A stretch of DNA of 64,000 nucleotides, from NCBI RefSeq assembly GCF_000374485.1, contig NZ_KB894496.1:1-64000 (forward strand). Direction: 5' to 3'. The stretch comes from Algicola sagamiensis DSM 14643 (GTDB taxonomy: Bacteria > Pseudomonadota > Gammaproteobacteria > Enterobacterales > Alteromonadaceae). Shown in pieces: positions 45,444 to 54,554 of this stretch (positions within the stretch are counted from its first letter, which is position 1; each line of letters begins with the position of its first letter). The position numbers and the translations under genes are program-made. The notes below the pieces were generated by a model. It saw nothing but the letters and a program-made list of their open reading frames with translations. It was not told the DNA's origin and did not search any database.

Positions 45444-46236
45444 CTGATAAACCTTCTTTTTTATATTCTCCTCGTAATCCTTCACTTAAATATTGCTGAA
45501 TGAGACCACGCTCTTTTAGGTTTTTGAGACCTTTGTTAAATAGGGTGACTTTTTCTTGATTCTCATCGTTTTGCTTTGAAAGGATCAGATAATAAAAAAC
45601 GGTTTGTAGCGGTTTTTTGTGGTGCGTAATTTTATGATAGTCATCAGGAAACTCATTTTGCAGCATATAATATCCCGCATCATGTTCGAAAGGAAAAGCA
45701 CGGATCCTACGTGTCAGTAAATTAGAGAAGTTCGTTTTATTGTCACGAACACGAACGAATTGGATCTTTCCCGTTTTTGCCGCAGTTTCAAACTCATCTC
45801 CATACATGTAGCCAAGCGTGACGCCGATTGGAACGTTATTCAAGTCTTTCATTGTTCGCCACTGAAATGGGTATTTCTTCAAATGGAAAAATACTTTTTT
45901 TACATCAAAAACTGGATTTGGAAAATAAAAATCATTTTCTTTATCTGGTGTCTTTTGTGATAACGCAGCACCATCCCATTTTCCTTCCTTTGCATATTGT
46001 AAGGACCGCGCCCAAGGAAACCAACCATATTCCACTTTGATTCCGACAGATTGAAAGGCTTCTGTGATGATCCGGTGGGCAGAGCCAAAGTATTGGTATG
46101 TTTGAGATTGGTAAGGAGGCCACTCATCAACCGCTATCCGGATTGTTTCCTTGATTGGCGCTGCTTCATCTGCTTGAGAATTTGGGATGAATATAAAGCA
46201 GATAACAAAGAGGCTGAATATATATCGAACAATCAT
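45436..46236 (-). CDS. Periplasmic solute-binding-like protein (SBP family 3 type)
   Basis: The 266-residue product has a signal peptide (MIVRYIFSLFVICFIFIPNSQA) and the family-3 layout: ETIRIAVDEWPPYQSQTYQYFG, VGIKVEYGWFPWARSL, NVPIGVTLGYMYGDEF and a C-terminal FNKGLKNLKERGLIQQYL helix. The VDEWPPY start and WARSL motif are typical of the orphan amino-acid-binding-like proteins common in Vibrio-like genomes. It stands alone upstream of the siderophore genes on the opposite strand. Ligand unknown; no evidence links it to iron. Confidence 0.85.
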   Translation of the reverse strand: MIVRYIFSLFVICFIFIPNSQADEAAPIKETIRIAVDEWPPYQSQTYQYFGSAHRIITEAFQSVGIKVEYGWFPWARSLQYAKEGKWDGAALSQKTPDKENDFYFPNPVFDVKKVFFHLKKYPFQWRTMKDLNNVPIGVTLGYMYGDEFETAAKTGKIQFVRVRDNKTNFSNLLTRRIRAFPFEHDAGYYMLQNEFPDDYHKITHHKKPLQTVFYYLILSKQNDENQEKVTLFNKGLKNLKERGLIQQYLSEGLRGEYKKEGLSEK

Positions 46237-46523
46237 TGCATCATTTCAAAAACGTATGAATTTCTTCAATTAAAGCGGCCGTCAGGGGAGTTGGCAAGCA
46301 AACAGGGCCATTAGGGGTCATGAAAAATGAATCAATATTTACCACCAAAAAAGCATGAATAGAGATCGTGCGATGAATACCCTCACTTCATCATTTTTAC
46401 ATTTTTAGTATCTATTTCTGAAACAAAAAATTCAATCTCGTTACTCATCATTATCAGCCCTGATTTCTAAAGGTTTCTCTATTGTAAGGATCAAAATCTC
46501 ATACATTATCACCAAAAAATAAA

Positions 46524-46552
46524 TTGAAATGAGAATAATTATCAGTATCATT
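46524..46552 (+). promoter_or_regulatory. Fur box overlapping a sigma-70 promoter
   Basis: TGAGAATAATTATCA (46530-46544) differs by one base from the 7-1-7 Fur consensus TGATAATNATTATCA, and is followed by GTATCATTA, which extends the Fur-like hexamers. A promoter TTGAAA (46524-46529), 16 bases, TATCAT (46546-46551) lies across it, so iron-loaded Fur would block RNA polymerase. This explains iron control of the siderophore genes that follow. Confidence 0.8.
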
Positions 46553-46701
46553 AACGCGTCATTTGCTATTCGCATTTGTATTTTAAATGGAGCCGTACCG
46601 TCTCTGGTGGTTTTTCAGAGCATTAGGACCTGTGAGCGAGGGGAGTTAGGTTTTCAAGTTCTCACTAGCTATGAAGCGTCAACTTTTCTCGAATAAGTCT
46701 T

Positions 46702-46730
46702 TTGACATGAAAGGGTTAAAGGGATTTTAA
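46702..46730 (+). promoter_or_regulatory. Possible second promoter of the siderophore operon
   Basis: TTGACA (46702-46707) is followed after 17 bases by TTTTAA (46725-46730), then AATTTAAAT. The -35 is perfect and the -10 is weak. The start codon of bibA lies about 50 bases downstream. Confidence 0.3.
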
Positions 46731-46780
46731 ATTTAAATCCTAGTAAATCAGTGACTCGCATCAGAACAAAGGGGATCAAT

Positions 46781-48346
46781 ATGGGTACGGCCATATCGAT
46801 GGACAGGTTTGATTATCAACCTGACCAGGGGAGCGTTCGCGCACAAGAAAAAGCGTTCCTGTTTAATCAATTCAACCTTTCGCAGTATCAACATTCGATG
46901 ACTCAAGCGCTAGCACTTCTTGAAAAGCGTATTGAAACGGTCGAAAAGCCATTTAGTGGTGTACTCCCTCAGGAGTTAGTTGGGCAGTTTCAAGCCATCA
47001 ATCTGGACGAATCCCTATCACCAGAGGATGCGCTGAAGGAGCTAGAATCTATCTATCTGGAACATGCGATTTATTTTCATCATCCAAGGTACGTTGCACA
47101 TCTCAATTGCCCAATCGTTTATCCAGCTTTGGTGGCAGAGCTGATCTTATCGACAGTCAATTCATCACTTGATACCTGGGATCAAAGTGCAGGTGGTACG
47201 TTTATCGAACAAAAATTGATTGACTGGACTGCGGAAAAAATTGGTTTTTCAGCGCAAGCTGATGGCGTATTTACCAGTGGTGGAACGCAGTCCAACTTGA
47301 TGGCGATGTTGTTAGCACGTGATAGCTACTGTGAAAAGCACTTAAATGGTTACAGCATCAAGCATCAAGGGTTACCGCCAGAAGCAAGAAAGTTCCGAAT
47401 TTTTACTTCTGAACTTTCACATTTTAGCATTCAAAAGTCAGCTGCAATGTTGGGTCTTGGTTACGATGCTGTGATACCGGTTCCTTGTGATGAAACATTT
47501 AAATTGGATGTGGGTCAGCTTCAGGTTTTAATCGAGCAGACGTTGCTAGAAGGGAATTTACCGATCGCCGTTGTTGCAACCACAGGAACGACAGATTTTG
47601 GCAGTATCGATCCTGTTGCTGAGCTTGCGCCGATTTGTCAAGCACACGGGATGTGGCTTCATGCAGATGCTGCTTATGGTTGTGGATTGCTGACTTCCAA
47701 TAAGTATCGTCATTTGCTTAGTGGAATTGAGCAAGCCGATTCCGTGACGGTGGATTATCATAAGTCGTTCTTCCAGCCTGTCAGTTGTGGCGCATTTTTC
47801 GTGAAGGATAAAATAAACCTATCCTATGTGACACACCATGCAGAATACCTGAATCCGCTGAGTGCAACGGAAGAGGGTACCCCAAATCTGGTGAACAAGA
47901 GCATTCAAACAACCCGTCGATTTGATGCATTAAAACTATGGTTGACGCTGCGTTATATGGGCGTTGAAACACTTGGGGTGATGTTCGACAGCGTCATCAA
48001 TCTGGCGCAAAAAACTTATGCATACCTCCAAACAACAGATCGTATTGAAGCGCTGAATCGTCCATCCATCAGTACGGTGATCTTCCGTTATGTGCCCGAC
48101 TCAGAAGTCCCGGCGGACCTTGTTGATCAAGCCAATGAATATATCCGCAAAGCGATTTTCCGTTCTGGTGAAGCTACGATCGCAAGTACCAAGTTTGAGA
48201 ATACACGCTACTTAAAGTTCACCTTATTGAATCCAGAAACATCAAGTGAAGATATTCAATTTATCGTGGACCGTATTGTGCATTATGGCGATGAGTTCAT
48301 CGCAAAACATTTCAACGAATTTTCTATGATTTCTGAGGCGTCTTAA
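46781..48346 (+). CDS. bibA: PLP-dependent lysine/diamino-acid decarboxylase of siderophore synthesis (BibA/DesA type)
   Basis: This group II decarboxylase should convert lysine to cadaverine (or ornithine to putrescine), the diamine backbone of the siderophore. A GTG at 46751 is in frame, but the ATG at 46781 is preferred because AAAGGGG precedes it; the product is then 521 residues. The pyridoxal phosphate lysine is Lys328 in VDYHKSFFQ; HADAAYG supplies the cofactor-binding aspartate, and FTSGGTQSNLMAML the phosphate contact. It is most similar to L-2,4-diaminobutyrate/lysine decarboxylases of the DesA/BibA group. It is first in the operon and ends one base before bibB begins. Confidence 0.88.
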   Translation: MGTAISMDRFDYQPDQGSVRAQEKAFLFNQFNLSQYQHSMTQALALLEKRIETVEKPFSGVLPQELVGQFQAINLDESLSPEDALKELESIYLEHAIYFHHPRYVAHLNCPIVYPALVAELILSTVNSSLDTWDQSAGGTFIEQKLIDWTAEKIGFSAQADGVFTSGGTQSNLMAMLLARDSYCEKHLNGYSIKHQGLPPEARKFRIFTSELSHFSIQKSAAMLGLGYDAVIPVPCDETFKLDVGQLQVLIEQTLLEGNLPIAVVATTGTTDFGSIDPVAELAPICQAHGMWLHADAAYGCGLLTSNKYRHLLSGIEQADSVTVDYHKSFFQPVSCGAFFVKDKINLSYVTHHAEYLNPLSATEEGTPNLVNKSIQTTRRFDALKLWLTLRYMGVETLGVMFDSVINLAQKTYAYLQTTDRIEALNRPSISTVIFRYVPDSEVPADLVDQANEYIRKAIFRSGEATIASTKFENTRYLKFTLLNPETSSEDIQFIVDRIVHYGDEFIAKHFNEFSMISEAS

Positions 48347-48347
48347 G

Positions 48348-49664
48348 ATGAGTGCAGCACATTTTGATTTTATTGGTATTGGTATTGGACCTTTTAATCT
48401 AGGCCTCGCAAGCTTGAGTGAGCCAATCGACGGGCTCAACGGAATTTTTCTGGATAAAAATGAAGGATTCGATTGGCATCCGGGGATGATGCTTCAAGAT
48501 GCAACGTTGCAAACACCGTTTATGTCTGACTTGGTCACGCTTGCGGATCCAACAAACCCGCTTAGCTTCTTAAATTACATCAAGCAGCAAGGCCGGATGT
48601 ATTCTTTCTATATTCGTGAAAGTTTTTTCTTAATGCGAAAAGAGTACAATCAATATTGCCAGTGGGCGACTCAGCAATTGGGCAACCTGAGATTTAACAC
48701 GCTTGTTGAGCATGTTGCTTATGATGAGCAAGCAAAACGTTACATGATTGCTGCTATATGTACCAAGACCAACGAATCGATTGAATATACGGCAGATAAA
48801 CTGGTTCTCGGTACCGGACCGATCCCATATTTGCCAGAATGTACACAAGGCGTGGTTGAGAAGACCGTTCATTCTTCCCATTACTTGGATCAGAAAGCGC
48901 AGCTTCAAAAGCAAAAGTCCATCACCGTTCTTGGCAGTGGTCAGAGTGCAGCTGAGATTTTCTATGACCTGCTTCAGGACATCGACACATACGATTATAC
49001 GTTGAATTGGGTGACGCGTTCCCCGCGATTTTTCCCATTGGAATACACCAAACTCACACTGGAAATGACCTCGCCTGAATATGTCGATTATTTTTATGAC
49101 TTGAAGTCAGAAAAACGTGAAAGCTTACTGCGTAATCAAAAGCATTTGTATAAAGGAATCAATAGCACACTGATCAATGATATTTTCGATTTGCTATACA
49201 CGAAACGACTTTCTTGTGAGCCTAAGGTTAATCTTCTTACGAATACGGAGCTGACAGATATGTCCCGTGATGGTGAGACGGTGACATTATCGTTTTATCA
49301 TCATGAACAGGAAAAAGCGTTCTCGATGAAGACGGAAGGTTTGGTTCTCGCTTCTGGTTACCATTATGTGCTGCCAGACTTCCTGTCTGGCATTAGCCAA
49401 CGCATCCGTTGGGACGATCATGGTCGCTTTGATACGCATCGTAACTACAGTATCGATAAAGAAGGAAAAGAAATTTATATCCAGAATGCTGAGTTACATA
49501 CGCATGGTTTTGTGACGCCTGATCTTGGAATGGCATGCTATCGAAACTCTTGGCTGATCCGTGAGATCACCGGTGCTGAGCATTATCCAATCGAAACTCA
49601 AATTGCTTTCCAGCATTTTGGCGCACTTGATGAAGAAGTCTCTGAAGAGAAGGCGACCGTATGA
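48348..49664 (+). CDS. bibB: Diamine N-monooxygenase (lysine/ornithine/cadaverine hydroxylase, BibB type)
   Basis: The 438-residue flavoprotein N-hydroxylates the diamine with FAD, NADPH and O2. The FAD site is IGIGIGPFNLGL at 9-20, and the NADPH site is VLGSGQSAAEIFYDL near 193. The late LVLASGYHY corresponds to the FATGY motif of this class. WHPGMMLQDATLQTPFMSDLVT is the usual substrate-side block of siderophore hydroxylases such as IucD and PvdA. It starts one base after bibA ends and overlaps the next gene by 4 bases, so translation is coupled. Confidence 0.93.
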   Translation: MSAAHFDFIGIGIGPFNLGLASLSEPIDGLNGIFLDKNEGFDWHPGMMLQDATLQTPFMSDLVTLADPTNPLSFLNYIKQQGRMYSFYIRESFFLMRKEYNQYCQWATQQLGNLRFNTLVEHVAYDEQAKRYMIAAICTKTNESIEYTADKLVLGTGPIPYLPECTQGVVEKTVHSSHYLDQKAQLQKQKSITVLGSGQSAAEIFYDLLQDIDTYDYTLNWVTRSPRFFPLEYTKLTLEMTSPEYVDYFYDLKSEKRESLLRNQKHLYKGINSTLINDIFDLLYTKRLSCEPKVNLLTNTELTDMSRDGETVTLSFYHHEQEKAFSMKTEGLVLASGYHYVLPDFLSGISQRIRWDDHGRFDTHRNYSIDKEGKEIYIQNAELHTHGFVTPDLGMACYRNSWLIREITGAEHYPIETQIAFQHFGALDEEVSEEKATV

Positions 49665-50848
49665 ATCTCAAATTCAGTTTGATTTTCCTAACGGTCATCA
49701 GCGTGGTGTGTGACACCATGCTGCTTCCTTTCTATCCGCAGTTTTTCCAAGAAGCATTTGGTGTCACTGCGCCGGAACATGTTGGATATTACATTGCCGC
49801 ATGCTGTTTTACGGTTATGGTGACCTTTCCACTATGGGCGCAAATTGCAAAGCGCATTCATGAAGTTCACATTTGGGTGTATACCCAAATCATAGCGGGC
49901 TGTCTTGGCCTTGCGTGTTACTTCAGTACTTCATTGATTGAGTTTTGGATAGTGTCGCAAACAATGCTGGTTTTTAAGGCCAGTTACTTGCTGATCTATC
50001 CATTTGTATTGAGATTGGAGGAGAAAGATAAACACCTTGGCGTGGTTGGTTTATTTTCAGTCCTGATGCACTTTGGTGCAATCGGTGGTGCATTGCTTGG
50101 TGGTTTTACCCTCCAGGTACTCGATCCAAGAGATATCTATTTGATCATGGCTGGTGGAGATGCAGTACAGGTGATATTGAGCCTATACCTCATCAGGCGA
50201 TTTCAATTCCCGTTTAAAGTTGAACAAAAAAGTGCACAGGAAACGACAGATGACAATCAAGCGGGTCATTTCCTGCTCAAGCTTGGGGTTGTAACTCTGA
50301 TGTTTTACTTTAGCTTCTTCCTGATCCGTCCGTTTTTTTCAAGTTATTGGGAAGCCTCAACGGGGTCTCAAAGTGAGGTACTCACTGGGATTGTCTATTC
50401 CATCGTTGGTTGGATGGCACTGGGTTGTTTACTTTGGGGACATTTCAAGAAGAAAGAAGTACCACACAGACAGCGGATATTACTGGCATTTGTCCTGTGT
50501 ATTTCAGGATTGATGCTTCAGTCAGTGGATAACTGGACAGTGGTCATTTTGGGTCGTGTTTTCTTTGGCTGGGCGTTGTATGAGATCACAGTCCGACTCG
50601 AACTGTTGCTCTTTGAAGTTAGTCAACCTGAAAACTATGCAAGCGACTTTAGTAAGTTGCATTTATTCCAGAATGTGGGGGTGTTGCTCTCATCCTTTAC
50701 AGTTGGCATCCTTGTTCGACAATTTGATTATCAAATGACCTTTTACACGGCAGCAATTGGATGTGCTGTGACTGCGCTGATGTTCTACATCCTTTTTGTC
50801 AAACCAGCACCACAATCTTTACCGATGAAGGAAGCGACCGATGGCTGA
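49661..50848 (+). CDS. MFS transporter, probable siderophore exporter
   Basis: The 395-residue protein has about 12 hydrophobic segments in the major-facilitator pattern. It overlaps bibB by 4 bases and the acyltransferase-synthetase gene by 8, so it is coupled to both. Siderophore operons often carry an MFS exporter in this way, and export of the finished molecule is the likely role; import of the ferric complex is less likely for a Gram-negative without a receptor here. The substrate cannot be told from the sequence. Confidence 0.82.
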   Translation: MNLKFSLIFLTVISVVCDTMLLPFYPQFFQEAFGVTAPEHVGYYIAACCFTVMVTFPLWAQIAKRIHEVHIWVYTQIIAGCLGLACYFSTSLIEFWIVSQTMLVFKASYLLIYPFVLRLEEKDKHLGVVGLFSVLMHFGAIGGALLGGFTLQVLDPRDIYLIMAGGDAVQVILSLYLIRRFQFPFKVEQKSAQETTDDNQAGHFLLKLGVVTLMFYFSFFLIRPFFSSYWEASTGSQSEVLTGIVYSIVGWMALGCLLWGHFKKKEVPHRQRILLAFVLCISGLMLQSVDNWTVVILGRVFFGWALYEITVRLELLLFEVSQPENYASDFSKLHLFQNVGVLLSSFTVGILVRQFDYQMTFYTAAIGCAVTALMFYILFVKPAPQSLPMKEATDG

Positions 50849-53252
50849 TGTCTCTTTTTCAAAAATAATCGAGGGACTTGGAGAAGTTCAACTTCGTCCG
50901 CTGTATGTTCCTGACGATATTCAAACGATCCAGCAATGGCTGAATCAATCTTATGCTCATTATTGGGGGATGCTTGAAAGCTCATTTGACGAGATTGCTG
51001 ATTTTTATCAGAACTTAAATCAAAGCGGTCATTCATTGGCTTATCTTGGTTTTTATCAAGGTGAACCTGCATTTCTGGTTGAATGTTATGACCCGAAGCA
51101 TGATCAGGTGGGTGAGCACTATGATGTGCAACCAGGTGACCAGGGGATGCATATCCTTCTTGCACCACCGAAGCAGAAAATTCCAAATTTCAGTTATCAC
51201 ATTTTTTGTTCTGTCATGGACTTTGTGTTTTCACTTCCGAATGTGAAGCGGGTGGTTGTAGAGCCCGATCACCGAAACCATAAGATCCATACCTTAAATA
51301 AGCGCGCAGGTTTCCATCATGAACGTGTGATCCAGATGGGTGAAAAAACTGCATATTTAGCATTTTGTACGAAACAACAGTATGCCCTTGCATTGTTACA
51401 GGAGCAGTCTTCTATGTCATTCCAATCAGCGTCATTCCAATCAACGTCATCTCAATCACAGCTGACGCCGCAACAAGCAGTTGAAGTTATCAAGCCGGAC
51501 GTATGGGCGAAAGTGAATCGATACCATGTTCGCAAGGCAATTTCCGAATTAGCGCATGAACGCGTGATCACACCGGAAAAAATTGGTGAAGTCGACCAAT
51601 GGCAAAGTTTCCGTTTAGAGACAGACAACCCAGATGTGCATTACTTGTTTAATGCTCAGATCATGGCGTTAAACCACTGGTATATTGACGCACAAAGCAT
51701 CATGAAATATGAGCAAGGTGAACAGGTGAATTTGGACTCTGTTCGCTTTGTACTGGACTTCGCACCGACGCTGAAAATAGCACAGGATAAATTGCCAATT
51801 TACTTGGAAGAAATCTCGAGCACACTTTATAGTGCAGCGTTTAAAGAAGAAAAAGACTTTTTAACCGCAGAAGCGCTGACGAAGGCAACGTTTCAGGAAG
51901 TCGAAACATCCATGAGCGAAGGTCATCCATCCTTTATCGCGAATAATGGACGGATTGGTTTTGATGCCCAGGATTATGTGCAGTATGCCCCAGAAGCAGC
52001 ATCCCCAATGCAGCTGATCTGGGTCGCTGCACATCAACGTCGCGCACATTTCTCAGTTGCAGAAGATATCAGCTACGATGCTCTTTTTGAGCAGGAACTT
52101 GATATCACTTTGCGTGAACATTTTAATCAGCAGATCCGTGATGCAGGTGCGGATCCAATAGATTATGTGTTGATCCCGGTACATCCTTGGCAGTGGTTTA
52201 ACAAGCTCGTACATATCTTTGCATCTGATATTGCCGCAAAAGATCTGATTTGTGTTGGTTATGGTGAGGACCAATATTTTGCCCAGCAGTCGATCCGTAC
52301 CTTCTTCAATATCAGCAACCCAAGCAAGTTCTATGTAAAGACAGCCCTGTCGATTCTGAATATGGGCTTTATGCGTGGTTTGTCTGCTTATTATATGAGT
52401 GCAACACCAGCGATTAATGACTGGGTGTATGAACTGATTCAAAGTGATGCATACTTTGAAGAGGTTGGCTTCTCAGTGATCCGCGAGCTTGCCGCAGTTG
52501 GGTATCGCCAGCCTTATTATGAGCATAAAGCCATTGGCAACAGCCCATATAATAAGATGCTCTCTGCATTGTGGCGAGAAAACCCGATGAATCGCTTAAA
52601 AGAAGGTGAGCGATTAATGACCATGGCGTCATTACTTCATGTTGATCCAAATGGTGATGGCGTCTTACCAGCGATGATTACTTCCTCTGGTTTAACGACG
52701 GATGCATGGTTGAAGCAGTACTTCTCAGTGTATATGAAGCCATTACTCCATTGTTTCTATCAGTATCAGTTGGTATTTATGCCTCATGGCGAAAACCTGA
52801 TCCTGCAATTTGAAAACAATGTCCCAGTCAGGGCGATCATGAAAGATATTGGAGAAGAAGTTTGCTTAATGGATACGAGCGAATCGCTACCGGAACTTGT
52901 CCAGCGGATCGCATGTGAAGTACCTGATGATATCCGTCTGTTGTCTATTTTTACGGACGTCTTTGATGGTATTTTCCGTTATCTATCGCAGATTCTGTAT
53001 GCTGAGATGGAATATCCACAAGAGAAATTCTGGGCATGTGTGGCAGAAGTGATCCGAGAATATCAGAAAACTCATCCACACCTTCAAGAGCAGTTCGACA
53101 AATTTGACTTGTTTGCACCGGAGTTTGCATTGTCTTGTCTCAACCGCCTGCAACTGGGGAATAACCTACAAATGGTCGACTTGACGGATCCTGCGAACAG
53201 CCTAAAGTTTGCCGGAAATCTGGATAACCCGGTTGCACCTTTTCAATCTTAA
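50841..53252 (+). CDS. bibC: Bifunctional N-acyltransferase / NIS synthetase (BibC type)
   Basis: The 803-residue fusion has an N-terminal GNAT-like acyltransferase (about 1-185; LRPLYVPDDIQTIQQWL, RVVVEPDHRNHKIHTLNKRA) of the IucB/DesC type. A Ser/Gln linker (about 192-207) is followed by an IucA/IucC synthetase. That domain shows EGHPSFIANNGRIGF with His362, HPWQWF, and MPHGENLIL with His649 followed by RAIMKDIGEE. The first domain should succinylate or acylate the hydroxylamine; the second adenylates the acid and condenses or cyclises it, as BibC does for bisucaberin in Aliivibrio salmonicida. Whether the product is bisucaberin, putrebactin, avaroferrin or linear cannot be settled here. 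It overlaps the MFS gene by 8 bases. Confidence 0.9.
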   Translation: MADVSFSKIIEGLGEVQLRPLYVPDDIQTIQQWLNQSYAHYWGMLESSFDEIADFYQNLNQSGHSLAYLGFYQGEPAFLVECYDPKHDQVGEHYDVQPGDQGMHILLAPPKQKIPNFSYHIFCSVMDFVFSLPNVKRVVVEPDHRNHKIHTLNKRAGFHHERVIQMGEKTAYLAFCTKQQYALALLQEQSSMSFQSASFQSTSSQSQLTPQQAVEVIKPDVWAKVNRYHVRKAISELAHERVITPEKIGEVDQWQSFRLETDNPDVHYLFNAQIMALNHWYIDAQSIMKYEQGEQVNLDSVRFVLDFAPTLKIAQDKLPIYLEEISSTLYSAAFKEEKDFLTAEALTKATFQEVETSMSEGHPSFIANNGRIGFDAQDYVQYAPEAASPMQLIWVAAHQRRAHFSVAEDISYDALFEQELDITLREHFNQQIRDAGADPIDYVLIPVHPWQWFNKLVHIFASDIAAKDLICVGYGEDQYFAQQSIRTFFNISNPSKFYVKTALSILNMGFMRGLSAYYMSATPAINDWVYELIQSDAYFEEVGFSVIRELAAVGYRQPYYEHKAIGNSPYNKMLSALWRENPMNRLKEGERLMTMASLLHVDPNGDGVLPAMITSSGLTTDAWLKQYFSVYMKPLLHCFYQYQLVFMPHGENLILQFENNVPVRAIMKDIGEEVCLMDTSESLPELVQRIACEVPDDIRLLSIFTDVFDGIFRYLSQILYAEMEYPQEKFWACVAEVIREYQKTHPHLQEQFDKFDLFAPEFALSCLNRLQLGNNLQMVDLTDPANSLKFAGNLDNPVAPFQS

Positions 53253-53301
53253 TACTTATAAAAGACAAGGTGCCTTGTGAGATGGCAGACAAGGCGCCGT
53301 T

Positions 53302-54429
53302 ATGAAAAATAATAAAGGTACCTACAAGATGAACACACCAAACAACCGACTGTTGGCAATGGATATTGGCCGTGGTCTTGCCGTCGTAATTATGATTTTG
53401 ATCCACACCCTTTGGATGTATGGTGATAAATTTACTCAAACTGAATCCATGATTGGACAAGTCATCCATGTCATGGGTAAAAATACCGCAGCTTTTTTAG
53501 TGTTGATGGGCGTCTCCCTCATGTTGTCACGAAAAGTGACAATGCAAGCTATTATTTTCCGTGGCTGCGTGTTGCTAGGCTTAGGCTATATGATGAATGC
53601 ATTGAAGTTTCTGGTGCCCATTCTTGTTTTTAAAACGATGCCAGAAAACTTTATTGGGGCCTATGGCTGGAATTCTCCTTTATCTTTCGAGCAATTGCGG
53701 TATTTATTACTCACAGGGGATGTTTTACAACTTGCTGGTTTTTCTCTTCTATTGCTCGCTTTTGTCCGTCACTTTGTAAAGAACAAATATTTTTTATTAG
53801 TGATTGCTGTGATCATTGCTTTTTCGGCAAAAGAGCTGAGTGGTTTTCGACTTGGGATCTCAGGTGTGGATTATGTTTTCGATCTGCTTTGGGGCAATCA
53901 ATACAACGTTTATTTCCCTGTCTTCCCTTGGATCTCTTGTATTCTCGTGGGAATGTTTTTTGGTCAGCTTTACGTTGAAAGTGGTAAAAACGAAACGCTT
54001 ATGTATCGCAGAATGTTGCAATATTCCCTCGTGATGATCCCACTTGGTGTTGCTTTGTGTGTCTATGACTTCAAATACCATTTTGGTGATTTTTTCCATA
54101 CAGGCGCAGGCGGTATTATCTACCTCGCTGGATTTAACCTTCCGATACTATGGTTGATGAATAAACTGGTCCATCAATATGACTGTCCTCGATTCTACGC
54201 TTTTATGCGCTACAGTAGCCAACGTGTGACATCTTTATATATCACGCAATGGGTTCTTGTATGCTGGGGAATGGGTATTGTGGGGTATAGCACGTTAACT
54301 GGTGTACAGGTGTTGGCACTCGCCCCTGTGATGATGGTTCTGACCTACAGTGTTCAATGGGGTCGTGAAAAACTCGTTGAAGTTATCAAGACACAATGGA
54401 ATAAGAATGATGTTGTGACTGATTCTTAG
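53302..54429 (+). CDS. DUF1624/HGSNAT-like multispanning membrane protein, putative acyltransferase
   Basis: The 375-residue protein has about 9-10 hydrophobic segments. The first part, RLLAMDIGRGLAVVIMILIHTLWM, matches the R-x-x-x-x-D-x-x-R-G-x-A-x-x-x-M-x-x-x-H signature of the heparan-alpha-glucosaminide N-acetyltransferase-like (DUF1624/DUF418-like) family. The intramembrane histidine in this motif is used for acyl transfer in characterised members. It lies 49 bases downstream of bibC and before the operon terminator, so it probably belongs to the operon. A possible role is acylation of the siderophore or of an envelope glycan. The start is ambiguous between 53302 and 53329. Confidence 0.72.
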   Translation: MKNNKGTYKMNTPNNRLLAMDIGRGLAVVIMILIHTLWMYGDKFTQTESMIGQVIHVMGKNTAAFLVLMGVSLMLSRKVTMQAIIFRGCVLLGLGYMMNALKFLVPILVFKTMPENFIGAYGWNSPLSFEQLRYLLLTGDVLQLAGFSLLLLAFVRHFVKNKYFLLVIAVIIAFSAKELSGFRLGISGVDYVFDLLWGNQYNVYFPVFPWISCILVGMFFGQLYVESGKNETLMYRRMLQYSLVMIPLGVALCVYDFKYHFGDFFHTGAGGIIYLAGFNLPILWLMNKLVHQYDCPRFYAFMRYSSQRVTSLYITQWVLVCWGMGIVGYSTLTGVQVLALAPVMMVLTYSVQWGREKLVEVIKTQWNKNDVVTDS

Positions 54430-54513
54430 ACGATGCCGTTGACCTGATTTATAAACAATCGGGCGTGTCAGACTTGAATTCAATCAATGAATTCGTTTTA
54501 ATGCCTCAGATTT

Positions 54514-54542
54514 AGCGGAGAATTTTCTCCGCTTTTGTTTTT
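54514..54542 (+). terminator. Terminator of the siderophore operon
   Basis: Stem AGCGGAGAA / TTCTCCGCT with a two-base loop, then TTTGTTTTTT. It lies 84 bases past the membrane-protein stop and directly before the MATE gene, whose ribosome-binding site follows it. The MATE gene would then need read-through or a promoter inside this short space. Confidence 0.88.
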
Positions 54543-54554
54543 TAGAGGGTGGCC

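Larger units (their letters stand above)
46237..46780. other. Divergent regulatory region upstream of the siderophore operon
   Basis: The gap between the solute-binding gene and bibA has no credible reading frame. It contains a Fur box overlapping a promoter (46524-46551) and a second possible promoter (46702-46730). The leader from the first promoter to bibA would be about 220 bases. A ribosome-binding site AAAGGGG lies six to seven bases before the bibA ATG. Confidence 0.6.

Noticed and set aside
49661-50848. MFS gene considered as a ferric-siderophore importer
   Set aside because: Gram-negative uptake normally needs a TonB receptor and ABC system, neither of which is here; export fits operon context better.
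51417-51461. Repeated TCATTCCAATCA units in bibC considered as a tandem repeat or phase-variable tract
   Set aside because: Only about three imperfect units, in frame with the Ser/Gln linker; better explained as a flexible linker.
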